The notes: generated by a model not told the origin, from the letters alone. Counted from the stretch's first letter, positions 15,475 to 24,604 are shown. The stretch: DNA of 41,834 nt from JANXSS01 sp040385645 (GCA_040385645.1 JAZKGZ010000019.1:1-41834); one strand, 5' to 3'. Program-made: numbers and translations.

Positions 15475-15969
15475 TTACTCTTGTAGCAAGCTGCGCAGCA
15501 TCCAGGCATTTTTCTCATGTACCTGCATACGTTGCGTCAGCATATCGCAGGTCGGCTGGTCGTTTGCTGCTTCCGCTGTGGAGAACAACCCGCGCGCCGT
15601 ACGCGCTACGGTTTCCTGACCTTCGACCAATTCAGCGATCATTACCTGCGCTTTCGGTAAGCCATTGCTAGGCTTGATCGAAGTCAACGCGGCAAACTGC
15701 TCATAAGTACCCGGTGCCGGTGCACCGAGTGCGCGAATCCGTTCGGCAATGACATCGACTGCGATCCACTGCTCGTTGTACATTTCTTCGAACATCAAAT
15801 GCAATGTCTGAAACATTGGGCCGGTCACGTTCCAATGATAATTGTGGGTCTTCAGATACAGCGTGTAAGTGTCTGCCAGCAGACGCGACATACCCTCGAC
15901 GATTTCCAGACGTTGCGGTTCGGCGATGCCAAAATTGATCGCCGGACCGGTTTTATTCAATTCACCCAT
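15475..15969 (-). CDS. dps: Dps-family ferritin-like DNA protection protein
   Basis: Dps forms a 12-subunit shell that oxidises and stores iron and can coat DNA in starved or oxidatively stressed cells. The 164-residue product has the Dps ferroxidase layout: LKTHNYHWNVTGPMF with the His ligands at about residues 42 and 46, and EEMYNEQWIAVDVIAERIRALG with the Asp/Glu ligands about 15 residues later. CAGGAG precedes the ATG by seven bases. A small conserved gene ends 14 bases upstream on the same strand, so the two are probably cotranscribed. OxyR-type control is common in the family, but no site is evident here. Confidence 0.93.
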   Translation of the reverse strand: MGELNKTGPAINFGIAEPQRLEIVEGMSRLLADTYTLYLKTHNYHWNVTGPMFQTLHLMFEEMYNEQWIAVDVIAERIRALGAPAPGTYEQFAALTSIKPSNGLPKAQVMIAELVEGQETVARTARGLFSTAEAANDQPTCDMLTQRMQVHEKNAWMLRSLLQE

Positions 15970-15983
15970 TGGGTTTCTCCTGA

Positions 15984-16235
15984 TCAGTGGTTGCCGGATG
16001 CCATGCCGATATCGTTGACGCTGGTGATCGCATAGCCTTTGGAAGTAATCTGTTCGATCGGCCGGTTGATTGCGTAAGCAGGCAAGGCATCCTCATTTTC
16101 ATCGAATTCGACGCCACGTTCGGCATCTTGCCAATCGATATTGGTTGCTTCGTCGGGAATGATTTCACCTTCTGGCACCGCCAGATATGAAAACATTCCG
16201 TCTGCTTCGGCGCGCTTGTAGATATCGAGTTTCAT
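15984..16235 (-). CDS. Small conserved protein (possibly DUF6139)
   Basis: The 83-residue acidic product begins MKLDIYKRAEADGMFSYLAV and contains IPDEATNIDW. I recall this opening from short uncharacterised betaproteobacterial proteins, perhaps DUF6139, but am not certain. There is no signal peptide or membrane segment. TAGGAG precedes the start, and a strong stem-loop sits immediately before that site. dps follows 14 bases downstream, pointing to a role in stress physiology. Confidence 0.7.
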   Translation of the reverse strand: MKLDIYKRAEADGMFSYLAVPEGEIIPDEATNIDWQDAERGVEFDENEDALPAYAINRPIEQITSKGYAITSVNDIGMASGNH

Positions 16236-16247
16236 CTGTTGCTCCTA

Positions 16248-16284
16248 TCCGGATGAGAGAGCCATTTGGACAGGCTCATCCGGA
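16248..16284 (-). promoter_or_regulatory. Stem-loop abutting the ribosome site of the small conserved gene
   Basis: TCCGGATGAG (16248-16257) and CTCATCCGGA (16275-16284) are perfect 10-bp inverted arms with a 17-base loop that can form a second inner stem (GAGCC/GGCTC). On the minus strand the stem is followed at once by TAGGAG, not by a T run. It is therefore more likely a translational control, processing or attenuation element than a simple terminator for terC. Confidence 0.5.
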
Positions 16285-16330
16285 CGAAGTTGCAGATTCT
16301 CTTTTCAGCACGCTTGGGCGCGACGTCTAG

Positions 16331-17140
16331 TTATTTCGGCTCCTTGAACTGGAAAGCCAGATTACGCTTGGCCGCTTCCAATTCGTGCTCTGCATCCGTA
16401 ACCAATTCTTGTGGGGTGGAATGGGTAAGAATGCGACGGCGCAGCGCGATATTCATCAATTCGACTGCCAGCGAAAACGCCATGGCGCTATACACATAGC
16501 CTTTCGGCACATGGTAGCCGAAACCTTCAGCCAATAGCACCATGCCGACCACGATCAAAAATATCAACGCCAGCATTTTGATCGTCGGATTAGCGGAAAC
16601 GAATCGGCCGATACCACCAGCGAATACCATCATCAAAGCGACTGAAGTGATGACGGCGGCGATCATGACCGGTACTTGGTCGACCATGCCAACAGCCGTG
16701 ATGATCGAGTCGAGCGAGAACACCATGTCGATCACGGCAATCTGCGCAATGGCCGAACCAAAGGTCAATGTGGTTTTGCCATCCGTGGGTGTGTGGTCGT
16801 CGGCTCCGGCGAACATCTCGCGGATCTCGACGATACTTTTCCAGACCAGGAACAAGCCACCGCCAGCAAGTATCAGCATACGGCCGGTAAACACCATCGA
16901 GCCGATGGAGAACAGCGGTGCGGTCAGCCCGACGATCCACGACAAGCCCAGCAACAGCCCCACGCGCATGAACAGTGCCAGAAACAGGCCAAGCTTTCGA
17001 GCGAACTCGCGTTGTGCAACTGCGACTTTATCCACCAAGATGGAGATGAAAATGATGTTATCGATACCGAGCACGAGTTCCAGCGCGGTAAGTGTGGCAA
17101 AGGCGACCCAGACTTCAGGTTGAGACATTAGTTCGAGCAT
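16331..17140 (-). CDS. TerC-family integral membrane protein
   Basis: TerC proteins are multi-pass membrane proteins linked to tellurite resistance and to metal (manganese) homeostasis during protein secretion. The 269-residue product from ATG 17140 has about seven hydrophobic helices and the two conserved acidic motifs ELVLGIDNIIF and DMVFSLDSIITAVG expected to line a cation path. A short charged C-terminal tail follows. A TTG at 17152 and an ATG at 17128 are alternative starts; none has a strong ribosome site. A strong terminator upstream separates it from the Bax inhibitor-1 gene, so it has its own promoter. Confidence 0.92.
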   Translation of the reverse strand: MLELMSQPEVWVAFATLTALELVLGIDNIIFISILVDKVAVAQREFARKLGLFLALFMRVGLLLGLSWIVGLTAPLFSIGSMVFTGRMLILAGGGLFLVWKSIVEIREMFAGADDHTPTDGKTTLTFGSAIAQIAVIDMVFSLDSIITAVGMVDQVPVMIAAVITSVALMMVFAGGIGRFVSANPTIKMLALIFLIVVGMVLLAEGFGYHVPKGYVYSAMAFSLAVELMNIALRRRILTHSTPQELVTDAEHELEAAKRNLAFQFKEPK

Positions 17141-17180
17141 GACGGCTTTCAACGGCGCAACGCGCGTGTAAAGGACAGTT

Positions 17181-17216
17181 AAAAAAAATCCGGCAGGGCA
17201 ACATACCCCTGCCGGA
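17181..17216 (-). terminator. Rho-independent terminator of the Bax inhibitor-1 gene
   Basis: On the minus strand a 10-bp stem (TCCGGCAGGG paired with CCCTGCCGGA, plus-strand 17189-17198 and 17207-17216) with an 8-base loop is followed by eight T residues, given by the A run at 17181-17188. It lies 18 bases after the stop of the gene at 17235-17915. Confidence 0.9.
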
Positions 17217-17234
17217 AAACTTCCAGGATTTTAC

Positions 17235-17915
17235 TTAATCTTTGCTTGCAAAGCCAAGCAGATGCAAAAGACTTGTAAATAGATTGAAGATCGAGACGAA
17301 CAGGCTCAACGCCGCCATCACGTAATTCGTTTCACCGCCGCGAACGATGTTGCTGGTCTCGAACAGAATCATGCCCGACATCAGCAATACGACGACTGCC
17401 GAGATTGCCAGTGACAACGCAGGTATTTGCAGAAAGATACCCGCAAGGCTTGCGATGATCGCCACGATCATGCCAGCCATCAGGAAGCTTCCCATGAAGC
17501 TGAAATCACGCTTGCTCACCAATGCATAGGCCGACAATGCAGCGAATGTCGCAGCGGTACCGCCCAACGCCAACATTACCGTTTGGCCGCCGTTTGGCAG
17601 ACCCAGTGTGTTGTTAATGATCGGCCCGACTGTGTAACCCATGAAACCGGTCAACGCAAACAACAGTGCCACCCCTTTGCCGCTGTCGCGGTTACGGTGT
17701 ATCAGCCACAGCAAGCCGTAAAAACCGATCAAAGTAACGATTACCCCTGGGTTCGGCAAGCGCAATGCCACCGAAGCGCCGGCGACCGTGGCACTGAAGC
17801 CCAGACACAACGCCAGCAAGAAATACGTGTTACGCAGTACACGGTGAGCAGCACCGTCCATGACCGTGGTTGCCGATCGCGCATGACTACGCAAATGTTG
17901 CGAAGGTTGGTTCAT
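17235..17915 (-). CDS. Bax inhibitor-1 / YccA-family membrane protein
   Basis: The 226-residue product has seven predicted membrane helices with the BI-1 pattern: GFMGYTVGP in the third helix, MSGMILFETSNIVRGGETNYVMAALSLF near the end and a short C-terminal tail. In bacteria, YccA of this family binds and modulates the FtsH protease, and other members act as pH-sensitive calcium leak channels. It is a single-gene unit with a strong terminator behind it and is divergent from nhaR. The 156-base divergent region contains an 11-bp repeat GGTGTTACTGG at 17938 and 17950. Confidence 0.9.
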   Translation of the reverse strand: MNQPSQHLRSHARSATTVMDGAAHRVLRNTYFLLALCLGFSATVAGASVALRLPNPGVIVTLIGFYGLLWLIHRNRDSGKGVALLFALTGFMGYTVGPIINNTLGLPNGGQTVMLALGGTAATFAALSAYALVSKRDFSFMGSFLMAGMIVAIIASLAGIFLQIPALSLAISAVVVLLMSGMILFETSNIVRGGETNYVMAALSLFVSIFNLFTSLLHLLGFASKD

Positions 17916-18071
17916 TCCGACTCCTGTAGTAAGTAATGGTGTTACTGGGGGTGTTACTGGCTATGCCGCAATACCGGCATCGTTAGGAGGCCACATAGTA
18001 ACAACATATCGTTTCTGTAAAAAGCGAACATAATAGGACGATTACTTCGTAAAAACAGGAATTGTCCGAGA

Positions 18072-19046
18072 ATGAAAATCACCGGAATGAATTTGCGGCA
18101 TTTGCATTATTTCTGGCTGGTGGCTAAGGAAGGGAGCGTGACGCGCGCGGCAGAACGACAAGGTGTCGCCGTGCAAACCGTCAGTGCGCAATTGTCGCTG
18201 TTGGAGCAAAACGTCGGCCATGCGTTATTGGCGCCTCAGGGTAGACGTCTGGTGCTCACGGATGCCGGGCGGATTGCTCTGGGTTATGCAGAGCAAATTT
18301 TTGCATTGACCGAGCAAATGCAGGATGCGCTGGCTTCGGTCGGTGCTGCGCAAACCATGCGCCTGACCGTGGGCATTTCCGATTCTCTACCCAAGCTCAT
18401 TGCTTCGCGCTTGCTCGAGGCGGCGTTGCAACTGCCGCAGGCGGTAAAGTTGGTGTGTTTCGAAGACCGGTTCGAATCCTTGCTGGGCGCGCTTTCCGTA
18501 CACAAGCTCGACGTGGTTCTGACCGACCGGCCGGTACCGCCGGGGACGAACCTAAAAGTGTTCAGCCATTTACTCGGTGAAAGCGAATTGACCCTGTTCG
18601 GCGTGCCGGCTTTGGCCACAAAATACCGACCCGGTTTTCCGGGGAGTTTGCGCGCAGCACCGCTGCTGCTCCCAACGCGTAACAATGCCATACGCGGGCG
18701 CATCGATCAGTGGTTCGATCTGCAGGATGTGCGCCCGGACGTAGTCGGCGAATTCGACGACAATGCGTTGCTCAATACCTTTGGCGGCAACGGACTCGGT
18801 TTGTTTCCTGCACCCTCGGTGTTGGCAGCCGATGTCAAGGAACAGTTCGGCGCAGATCCGGTTGGGCCGATCGCACAGGTACGGGAACAGTTTTTTGCTA
18901 TTTCCAACGAGCGCAAGATCAAACATCCGGCGATCGATGCAATTTTGTCGGCAATTCATGGCAAAGTATTCGCCCCCATCAGGCCGCGGTCCGCACTGGC
19001 AGGACACGCAGGAGCGGCAACATCGGCCTCGCACGCTAAAAATTAG
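18072..19046 (+). CDS. nhaR: LysR-family transcriptional activator, NhaR type
   Basis: NhaR-type LysR regulators respond to sodium and pH in E. coli, where they activate the Na+/H+ antiporter gene nhaA. The 324-residue product has the winged helix-turn-helix at residues 6-65 (LRHLHYFWLVAKEGSVTRAAERQGVAVQTVSAQLSLLE), whose HLHYFW...KEGS pattern is characteristic of NhaR rather than generic LysR proteins. An effector domain runs from about 95 to 300. ATG 18072 is used; ATG 18087 (MNLRHL) is possible. No nhaA is present in the window. creA starts 10 bases after the stop, suggesting cotranscription. The regulated genes in this organism are unknown. Confidence 0.87.
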   Translation: MKITGMNLRHLHYFWLVAKEGSVTRAAERQGVAVQTVSAQLSLLEQNVGHALLAPQGRRLVLTDAGRIALGYAEQIFALTEQMQDALASVGAAQTMRLTVGISDSLPKLIASRLLEAALQLPQAVKLVCFEDRFESLLGALSVHKLDVVLTDRPVPPGTNLKVFSHLLGESELTLFGVPALATKYRPGFPGSLRAAPLLLPTRNNAIRGRIDQWFDLQDVRPDVVGEFDDNALLNTFGGNGLGLFPAPSVLAADVKEQFGADPVGPIAQVREQFFAISNERKIKHPAIDAILSAIHGKVFAPIRPRSALAGHAGAATSASHAKN

Positions 19047-19056
19047 GAGTTCGGTT

Positions 19057-19551
19057 ATGAAGTCACGTTTGCATTCCATTCTGTTCGTTGCCGTCGCGGG
19101 TATTGCCATGGTCGTCACGCCTGCACTCCAGGCGCAGCAAATCGGCGAAGTCAGCACCGTATTTCGCGTACTTGGCAAGAACGATCGTATCGTCGTGGAG
19201 GGATACGACGATCCTAAGGTCAAGGGCGTGACTTGTTATGTGTCGCGGGCGCGCACCGGCGGCGTGAAAGGCACGGTGGGCCTGGCTGAAGACAAGAGTG
19301 ATGCATCGATCGCTTGTCGACAGGTTGGTGATACGGTGACGTTCACGGAAAAATTGCCGGCACAGGAAGACGTATTTACGGAGCGGCTGTCGATCGTGTT
19401 CAAGCAATTGCATGTGGTGCGCGTGGTGGACCCTGTGCGTAATGCGCTGGTCTATATGACGTATTCGGACAGGTTGATCGAAGGTAGCCCGAAAAATAGT
19501 GTGACCGCTGTGGCGATTCCGCGTAGCAATCCAATTCCGCTTAAACAGTAG
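19057..19551 (+). CDS. creA: CreA-family secreted protein
   Basis: The 164-residue product has a signal peptide (MKSRLHSILFVAVAGIAMVV) cleaved near ALQAQ, so it is periplasmic. The mature part matches the CreA family: IGEVSTVFRVLGKNDRIVVEGYDDPKVKGVTCYVSRA near the N-terminus and RNALVYMTYSDRLIEGSPKNS near the end. TAGGAG precedes ATG 19057. The role of CreA is not established. A much longer open frame continues upstream through nhaR but has no protein-like features, so the short start is used. Confidence 0.92.
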   Translation: MKSRLHSILFVAVAGIAMVVTPALQAQQIGEVSTVFRVLGKNDRIVVEGYDDPKVKGVTCYVSRARTGGVKGTVGLAEDKSDASIACRQVGDTVTFTEKLPAQEDVFTERLSIVFKQLHVVRVVDPVRNALVYMTYSDRLIEGSPKNSVTAVAIPRSNPIPLKQ

Positions 19552-19626
19552 TCTGGGAACAAGACACGGAATTGTGTAGCGCGTAGTTAGCAGCAGATCT
19601 AAAAGCCGTCACATAAACTGTAACCG

Positions 19627-20304
19627 CTATCGCCAGCGCAATACTCGCGCGCGTCGCTCTGTTGTCGGTATCGCAAAGACGCCATCGTCGGCCACCACGA
19701 ACAGCCGCTCTCCTGCAACGTTGTCGACGGCGAAGCCACCGGTGAACGCGCCGAATGACGGCAGTATCGACGTGCGTTCGCCGATCACGAAGCAAGGCAG
19801 ACGCAGCGAATCGGCGTTCACAGCCAGCCGGTGTACCGGATGGACATGGCCCGCCAATACATGGCCGAGCGCGCTTTCCTGAGGATGATGACAAAACGCG
19901 AACGGGCCGATGACATGCGGTTCGTCGACGATTTGCATGCCAAAATCGGGCGGCGGATCGCCGGCACGGTCGTCATGGTTACCGCGCACAAGCGTCAATT
20001 CAAGTTCGGTATAACGTTGACGCCATTGCCGAATCGCAGCCAGTGTGGCGGGTGCGTGTGCCGCTTTCGCATGAAGGAAGTCGCCTAGAAAAAGCACTTC
20101 GCGGATGACGAAACTTGAGAGTAATTGTTCCAACGCGAGGAGGTTCTGGGTCGTCGTACCAGCTGGAACCGGAACACCCAACGCACGAAATGACGCAGCT
20201 TTGCCAAAATGAATGTCGGCAATAATCAACATTTGCCGAGCAGGCCAATAGATGGCGCGCTGCGGCAGCAGCAACATCGGTTCATCGGCAATCGAAATTT
20301 GCAT
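19627..20304 (-). CDS. pdeM: Ligase-associated DNA damage response phosphoesterase PdeM
   Basis: PdeM is a metal-dependent phosphoesterase found with Lhr helicase, DNA ligase and an exonuclease. The 225-residue product has the calcineurin-like metal motifs in order: DIHFG with Asp30 and His32, FLGDFLH, VRGNHDD, CHHP and GHVHPVHR. The ATG at 20304 gives the family start MQISIA; an in-frame start 15 codons upstream adds sequence that looks non-coding. It is the last gene of the repair operon and is separated from the helicase gene by 101 bases containing a 14-bp tandem repeat. Its exact substrate in this organism is inferred from the family only. Confidence 0.92.
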   Translation of the reverse strand: MQISIADEPMLLLPQRAIYWPARQMLIIADIHFGKAASFRALGVPVPAGTTTQNLLALEQLLSSFVIREVLFLGDFLHAKAAHAPATLAAIRQWRQRYTELELTLVRGNHDDRAGDPPPDFGMQIVDEPHVIGPFAFCHHPQESALGHVLAGHVHPVHRLAVNADSLRLPCFVIGERTSILPSFGAFTGGFAVDNVAGERLFVVADDGVFAIPTTERRARVLRWR

Positions 20305-20382
20305 GGCGTCGATTGTAGCTGCGTAGACCAGAGAATGCAGACCAGGCAAATGCAGGCAGTGAAAGCATAATTAAATAGGGTC

Positions 20383-20410
20383 AGAGTCGAATTAGGAGAG
20401 TCGAATTAGG
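20383..20410. repeat. Perfect 14-bp tandem repeat overlapping the helicase stop codon
   Basis: AGAGTCGAATTAGG occurs at 20383-20396 and again at 20397-20410 without a gap. The second copy contains the TAA stop of the helicase gene. The preceding GGGTC makes the motif GGGTCAGAGTCGAATTA, which resembles a short intergenic motif often seen near REP-associated IS200-like transposases. That likeness is from memory. Confidence 0.7.
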
Positions 20411-22988
20411 TCGCTGCGGCTTTTTCGAGTTCACGCACCATTCGGGCTACTCGGTCCGACAATTTTTCACTACTGAGTTTTTCCCTGAACCGTTCGACCA
20501 TCAACGGGAATGCAAATGGCGTGGCCCGTGCGGTTTCATAAAATGCTCTAGTGCGTCCCTGTAGTTCTTCCAGGGTTGAACGCAGCCGGCCCAACTCCAG
20601 TTCCTGTTCCAATACTTCACGCTGTGCCTGCGTGAGCAACAAATTACTTGCATCATGCTTGCGGAAGACTTCGAAGAATAGGCTCGACGATGCCTGCAAC
20701 TGGCGTGCACTTTTCGGCTGACCGGGATATCCTTGAAAAATCAGGCCGGCGATGCGCGCTATTTCGCGAAACCGCCGTTGCGACAATTCGGCGGCGTTTA
20801 AACTTGCCAGGACGTCGACAAGTAAGTCGTCGGTGCCGAGCAGATCGGTGCCATCCACAGACGGCGTCGCCAGCAAATTTTTCCAGTCGACAGGTACCGG
20901 CGAAAGCAGCTCGAAACCATAGTCGTTGATGGCAATCGAAAACGTCGTAGGCTGACGCTTGGCCAGGCGGTAAGCCAGCAACGATGCCAGGCCCATGTGC
21001 ACCGCGCGCCCGGCAAAGGGATAGACGAACAGATGTTGTCCTTCCCGGCTCATTGTGCTTTCGATTACCAGCCGCTTTCTCGTCGGCAGCCCGGACCAGC
21101 GCTGCTGTACCTCCAGTAACGGCTTGACTGCCTGCATCTCGGCACCGATAAATTTGCCGTCGATCGCATCTTCCAGGCGACCTAGCATTGCATGTGCCAT
21201 CTCGGACGACATTGGCATTTTGCCGCTTTGCCAGCGCGGCACCGCACCCTTGTTGCCAGTGGCGCGTTTCACATAAGCCGTCATTTCATGAACGCGGATA
21301 AATTCCAGAACGCGCCCGCCGAACAGGAAATGATCTCCCTGGCGCATGCGTGAAATAAACGATTCCTCCACCGAGCCGACGGTGCCACCCGACAGGTATT
21401 TGACCTGCATGGTCGAATCCGAAACGATCGTGCCGATGCTCATCCGATGGCGTCTTCCGAGTGCGGCGTTTGGCACGCGATACACACCTTCGGCGTCCAT
21501 CAACACACGCTGGTATTCCGGATAGACCGTTAAACTCTGGCCACCTCGCGCCACGAAATCCAGCGCCCATTGCCACTCTTCTGCAGTCAGCTCGCGATAA
21601 GACCAGGCGCTACGCACTTCCGCATACAACGCCTCCGAGGTAAAACCGCCACCGAGCGCAATCGTTACCAGATGCTGCACCAAAACATCGAGCGGTTTAT
21701 TCGGTATCAGGCGCGATTCAATCTGTCGCGCGGCAATCGCGGTGCGTGCGCCTGCAGCTTCGAGCAACTCCATGGTGTTGGTCGGCACCAGTGTCACGCG
21801 GGATACCCGCCCCGGCGCATGGCCGCTGCGACCGGCGCGTTGCAGTAGCCGCGCCACGCCTTTGGCGCTACCGATCTGCAAGACCCGCTCGACCGGCAGA
21901 AAATCGACACCCAAATCCAGGCTGGAGGTGCAGATCACCGCTTTCAATTGCCCTTTCTTGAGCCCCATCTCGACCCATTCGCGCACCGCTTTGTCGAGCG
22001 AGCCGTGATGCAGCGCGATCAGCCCGGCCCAATCCGGTTTTGCCGCGAGCATGTTCTGATACCAAATTTCAGCTTGCGAACGTGTGTTGGTGAATACCAG
22101 GGTGGTTTCATGTTGGGCGATTTCGTCGATTACCGGCTGCAGCATTTGAATACCCAAATGTCCACCCCAGGGAAAACGCGATGGGTTCACCGGGATCAAG
22201 GTATCGACCAGCAATTCCTTCTTTACGCCTCCTTCCACCAGCACGCCGGCATCTACGCCCAGCAGTGCATCCTGTGCCTGCTTTAAGTTGCCAAGCGTCG
22301 CCGACAATCCCCACACCACCAGCTCGGGACGCCACTGCCGAAGGCGTGCCAAAGCCAGCTGCACCTGCACCCCGCGCTTGCTACCCAAAAGCTCGTGCCA
22401 TTCATCGACGATCACCATATCGAGTGCCTGACATTGCAGCGCTGAGTCCGGCCGCGACAGCATCAACGACAGGCTTTCCGGGGTCGTCACCAACGCCGAG
22501 GGTTGTTGGCGCGTCTGCCGCGAACGCTCTGCCGACGAAGTGTCGCCGGTGCGCGCACCCAATCGCCAGCTCGGCATCAGGTCGGCTGCCGGCGTCTGCA
22601 AAGCGCGTACGGTGTCTGCAGCCAGCGCGCGCATCGGGGTGATCCAGAGCACCTTCATGCCGGCGACGGGTTGCTTGCGTTTGGCTTGCAAGCGCTGCGC
22701 ACGCTGCAATGCAGCCAGCCAGACGGCATAGGTTTTACCGGAGCCGGTGGTTGCATGCAGCAAGCCGGATTTTCCCTGCATCGCCGCTTTCCACACAGCT
22801 TTTTGAAATGGAAAAATCGTCCAGCCACGCACGGCGAACCATTCTTCGGCCGTGGCAGCATGGGCGAATATCTCGCCGGTTTCCAGATCGACTTGTTCCG
22901 GCAACGCATCGGGCGTCGGCGCATCGGCGTTTGCTACGCCAGCCGGCGGCTCGACCTTGCGCAGTTGCGAACGTAACGAACGCCTCAC
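20406..22988 (-). CDS. Ligase-associated DEXH-box helicase (Lhr type)
   Basis: Lhr-type helicases are 3'-to-5' ATP-dependent DNA translocases that unwind RNA:DNA or DNA duplexes in damage responses. The 860-residue product has the Walker A motif ATTGSGKT at residues 80-87 and the DExH box DEWHELLG near residue 190, followed by ATLGN and VFTNTRSQAE motifs. Motif VI appears as QRAGRSGHAPG. The Lhr winged-helix and beta-barrel core follows to the C-terminus. The length fits the Lhr-core rather than the about 1500-residue full Lhr. The start is GTG at 22988, overlapping the ligase stop by four bases, so translation is coupled. It is a member of the exo-ligase-helicase-PdeM operon. Confidence 0.94.
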   Translation of the reverse strand: MRRSLRSQLRKVEPPAGVANADAPTPDALPEQVDLETGEIFAHAATAEEWFAVRGWTIFPFQKAVWKAAMQGKSGLLHATTGSGKTYAVWLAALQRAQRLQAKRKQPVAGMKVLWITPMRALAADTVRALQTPAADLMPSWRLGARTGDTSSAERSRQTRQQPSALVTTPESLSLMLSRPDSALQCQALDMVIVDEWHELLGSKRGVQVQLALARLRQWRPELVVWGLSATLGNLKQAQDALLGVDAGVLVEGGVKKELLVDTLIPVNPSRFPWGGHLGIQMLQPVIDEIAQHETTLVFTNTRSQAEIWYQNMLAAKPDWAGLIALHHGSLDKAVREWVEMGLKKGQLKAVICTSSLDLGVDFLPVERVLQIGSAKGVARLLQRAGRSGHAPGRVSRVTLVPTNTMELLEAAGARTAIAARQIESRLIPNKPLDVLVQHLVTIALGGGFTSEALYAEVRSAWSYRELTAEEWQWALDFVARGGQSLTVYPEYQRVLMDAEGVYRVPNAALGRRHRMSIGTIVSDSTMQVKYLSGGTVGSVEESFISRMRQGDHFLFGGRVLEFIRVHEMTAYVKRATGNKGAVPRWQSGKMPMSSEMAHAMLGRLEDAIDGKFIGAEMQAVKPLLEVQQRWSGLPTRKRLVIESTMSREGQHLFVYPFAGRAVHMGLASLLAYRLAKRQPTTFSIAINDYGFELLSPVPVDWKNLLATPSVDGTDLLGTDDLLVDVLASLNAAELSQRRFREIARIAGLIFQGYPGQPKSARQLQASSSLFFEVFRKHDASNLLLTQAQREVLEQELELGRLRSTLEELQGRTRAFYETARATPFAFPLMVERFREKLSSEKLSDRVARMVRELEKAAAT

Positions 22989-24604
22989 ACCAGCATGCCT
23001 TTCAATGTGTCTAGCGTGTCGGCTTCGTCGATGGTTTTGTCGTCACGAATGCGCAGCATGCGCGGAAAGCGCACCGCGACACCGGCCTTGTGCCGGCTCG
23101 ACAAGGCAATGCCTTCGAAGCCGATCTCGAACACCATGCTCGGTTTAACGCTACGTACGGGCCCGAATTTTTCGATGGTGGTCTTGCGAATTTTGGCATC
23201 GATCTGACCGATTTCGATATCGGTCAGGCCCGAATAGGCTTTGGTGAACGGCACCAGCCGCTTCACGCCTTCGGCGTCTGTATCCCAGACAGCGAAAGTG
23301 TAGTCGGTATAGAGCGAGGCACGCCGACCGTGCCCGGCCTGGGCATAAATCAGTACTGCATCGACGGTGTAAGGATCGATTTTCCACTTCCACCAAGTGC
23401 CGACATCCTTGGTGCGGCCGACACCATAATGGGCACCGACGGCTTTGAGCATCATGCCTTCCACGCCACGTCCGCGCGACTCTTCGCGGATCGTCGCCAA
23501 TGCCGCCCAGTCGTCGGCTGCGATCAACGGTGACAAGGTGAGACGCTCGGAAGCGACGTCGGTGACCACCGATTCCAGCATCTGGCGGCGGGCGCTTTGC
23601 GGCGTGGTGCGAAGATCCTGGCCTTCGTATTCCAATAAATCGTAAGCGACCAGCATGGCTGGCGAATCGGCCTGCAATTTTGCAGACACGGTTTTGCGAC
23701 CGATGCGCTTTTGCAGATCCGCAAAAGATGCCGGCAAGCCGTCGCGCCATACCAGAATTTCACCGTCGATCACGCAGCCGTTCGGCAGCCCGATGCTGCC
23801 CAGTTCCGGAAACCGGTCGGTGATTAAATCTTCGCCGCGCGACCACAGCCAGCTTTGATGATCGCGCCGAACCAGTTGCGCGCGTATGCCGTCGTATTTC
23901 CATTCCGCCTGCCAAAGGTTGATGTCGCCCAGCGTGGCAGGGTCTGTCTGCAACGGGTGCGCCAAAAAGAAAGGATAAGGCTGACCACCGCGCTGCGCGT
24001 GTTCATCGTCCGAAGTTGGAGCGATCAGCTGAGCGAAATGCGTGGCGGTCGGCCGTACGCCGCCGTCGGTCCAGCCCATCAGGCGCTGCGCCACCAGCTT
24101 GCTGTCGAGTTCGGCAACTACGCCGAGCGCTCTCGTGACCAGTAATTTAGAGACACCGACCCGAAAACCGCCGCCGATCAGCTTGACCAGCAAGAAACGC
24201 TCGCGCGTATCGAGTTCATTCCAAAAGCTCGACAAGGCGGCGTGCACGACTGCCGGATCGGCACCGCGCAGTGGCGCGATGCGTTCTGTCATCCAGGTCG
24301 CCAGGCCGACATCGCTGGAATGCTCCGGCGGCGGCAGAATCAGTGCAATGGTTTCGGCCAGATCGCCGACGGCGTGATAACACTCGTCGAACAGCCAGTC
24401 GTCGATGACGGCGAAGGCGATGGCGTTTTCACGGAGCAGTTTGGTCGGTACGGCCTGGCGTGGTTTGCCGCCGGCTAAAAAATACAGTGCCCAGGCCGCA
24501 TCGGCCGGCGGTGCTACCCGAAAATACGTCTGCAGCGCGTCGAGCTTGCGGTTGGTAGATGTGGTGCCGTCGAGCTCCGCATACAGACGGGCAAATTCAC
24601 GCAT
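22985..24604 (-). CDS. ATP-dependent DNA ligase (ligase-associated repair cluster)
   Basis: This 539-residue ATP-dependent ligase seals nicks through a ligase-AMP intermediate. The catalytic lysine is Lys236 in the motif EWKYDGIRAQ. An N-terminal DNA-binding domain spans residues 1-205, and an OB-fold domain follows from about 425. Motifs such as DGEILVW and EGMMLKA, and Lys411/Lys413 in the TWWKWK stretch, complete the nucleotidyltransferase site. ATG 24604 overlaps the exonuclease stop by eight bases. The main replicative NAD-dependent ligase would be encoded elsewhere, so this enzyme is a dedicated repair ligase. Confidence 0.94.
   Translation of the reverse strand: MREFARLYAELDGTTSTNRKLDALQTYFRVAPPADAAWALYFLAGGKPRQAVPTKLLRENAIAFAVIDDWLFDECYHAVGDLAETIALILPPPEHSSDVGLATWMTERIAPLRGADPAVVHAALSSFWNELDTRERFLLVKLIGGGFRVGVSKLLVTRALGVVAELDSKLVAQRLMGWTDGGVRPTATHFAQLIAPTSDDEHAQRGGQPYPFFLAHPLQTDPATLGDINLWQAEWKYDGIRAQLVRRDHQSWLWSRGEDLITDRFPELGSIGLPNGCVIDGEILVWRDGLPASFADLQKRIGRKTVSAKLQADSPAMLVAYDLLEYEGQDLRTTPQSARRQMLESVVTDVASERLTLSPLIAADDWAALATIREESRGRGVEGMMLKAVGAHYGVGRTKDVGTWWKWKIDPYTVDAVLIYAQAGHGRRASLYTDYTFAVWDTDAEGVKRLVPFTKAYSGLTDIEIGQIDAKIRKTTIEKFGPVRSVKPSMVFEIGFEGIALSSRHKAGVAVRFPRMLRIRDDKTIDEADTLDTLKGMLV

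Noticed and set aside
18763..19056. Long open frame upstream of creA in the same frame
   Set aside because: It lies inside nhaR in another frame, and a clear ribosome site and signal peptide begin at 19057.
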